This document shows positions 63,115-64,000 of a stretch of 64,000 bases of DNA, one piece after another; position 1 is the first letter of the stretch; every line of letters begins with the position of its first letter. Source of the DNA: Chrysopilus asiliformis. Its lineage: Eukaryota > Arthropoda > Insecta > Diptera > Rhagionidae. Below the pieces are notes generated by a model. The model did no database searches, was not told the DNA's origin, and saw nothing but the letters and a program-made list of their open reading frames with translations. The position numbers were made by a program, and so were the translations under genes. The stretch covers positions 67,696,994 through 67,760,993 of the forward strand of contig OZ035960.1 of assembly GCA_964034945.1 (NCBI GenBank), read 5' to 3'.

Positions 63115-64000
63115 CCTTCACCACTCCAAAGCGGCATCTGCCGCTCTCCTCCTTCGCCTGTCAAAGGTGGGGGAGGACGTCGTGTTGATACAGGAGCCGT
63201 GGATTGTTGAAAATCGGGTTTCTGGGCTCAACACTCCAGGCTACAAACTGCTCCACACAAGGATGGATGGTAAAATCAGATCCTGTATTCTAGTTAAAAA
63301 TAACTTAAAAGTATTTCTTCTCCCGTCATATAGCAGCGAAGATATAGTAGCGGCTAGTCTAGAGGTTATGGCCTAACTCTCTGGCTGGCATCTGTATACT
63401 TGGCCCACGACCACCTAGGGCCCCTCCCTCCGGATAACCTGGGGAGGCCCGCAGCGGACGCGAGAGGAAAGAACATCTGCATAATCCTCGGGTGTGATGC
63501 CAATGCGCATCACACTATATGGGGTAGCTCCGACATCAACGAACGAGGTGAGTTACTTTTTGACTTCATCCTAAGTACTAACCTCTACATTTGTAATTCT
63601 GGAAGCAAACCTACCTTTATTACTAAAAATAGACAGGAAGTTTTAGATATAACAATAGTCTCTCAGGCGGCAAGTCACCTAGTCAAAAACTGGAAGGTGT
63701 CTGAAGAACACTTATTCTCAGATCACTGCTATATACAGTTTGACGTGGTAACTCAGCCTATTAGTAAGCCGGTCTATCGTAATCGACGGAAAACCGACTG
63801 GACAAAACATAAGGCTTCCTTTGAAGAACTTATCTCACCGGGATATCCGAATCCCCCCTCCTCAGTAACAGAGCTTAACGAAATGGTGGAGGAACTCAGT
63901 GGGATCTTCAGTAAGGCATTGGAAACATCTTGCCCCCTAGGCGTATCGAGGGGAAAGGCAAGGCCCTCCTGGTGGTCTCCAGAGATTAAAGCTCTTCGGA
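63092..64000 (+). pseudogene. LOA-like LINE ORF2: endonuclease, running off the window
   Basis: ATG at 63092. MLRLVQINLHHSKAAS and DVVLIQEPWIVENRVSGLN are the N and QE motifs of the apurinic-type endonuclease. A one-base shift near 63370-63378 moves to a frame open to the window end, with GCDANAHHTIWGS (D-x-N-x-H), EVLDITIVS and FSDHCYIQF (SDH): the remaining catalytic motifs. The text resembles LOA/Bilbo elements. RT lies beyond 64000. Apart from the shift it is well preserved. Confidence 0.85.

Overview
The window looks like repeat-packed nuclear DNA of an insect, most likely a fly. It is AT-rich, with short introns and no bacterial operon structure. It carries Ty3/Gypsy retrotransposons of several lineages, LOA/Jockey-type LINE pieces, a pogo/Tigger element, PIF/Harbinger, piggyBac and P-like DNA elements, tRNA-derived SINEs, and TGTCCGTC/TGTCTGTC tracts of the kind common in fly repeats. 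The organism call is inference. No complete host gene was found. The only host-like coding signal is one possible 75-bp exon at 57181-57255.

Layout. 1-4.0 kb: Gypsy-type pol (G1, + strand) with one stop and one frameshift, then its 3' end. 4.2-7.0 kb: a 120-bp tandem array, a fold-back element and a 60-bp minisatellite. 8.8-19.3 kb: a 412/mdg1-like Gypsy (G2, - strand) split by two insertions, one carrying 1.5 kb of a pure 8-bp repeat and one a 21-unit minisatellite. 19.3-24.9 kb: copies of a roughly 570-bp dispersed family (called family D here) and a 1.26-kb element, Z1, with GC-rich palindromes. 25-38 kb: nested inverted repeats, including two palindromes and an inverted pair of a 1.24-kb element. 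38.1-55.6 kb: a third Gypsy (G3, - strand) split by a P-like element with a THAP-domain remnant, by a Harbinger fragment, and by a complete 9.7-kb LTR retrotransposon (G4, + strand). G4 itself contains a pogo element, a Harbinger element and a TTAA-flanked element. 55.6-58.2 kb: SINE, piggyBac remnant, candidate exon, LINE fragment. 58.5-61.6 kb: Z2, the second copy of Z, with three insertions absent from Z1. 62.8-64.0 kb: the start of a LOA-like LINE running off the window.

The most useful property of the window is that many insertions have a readable empty site, either in a second copy of the host repeat or in the reading frame of an interrupted retroelement. Target-site duplications could therefore be read directly: GGTG for G4, TA for pogo, TTA for four Harbinger-type elements, TTAA for two piggyBac-type elements, 8 bp for the P-like element, and TTT/AAA for family D. 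The insertions can be put in order of age from nesting alone. Coordinates of decayed elements are approximate; all family assignments come from reading motifs by eye.
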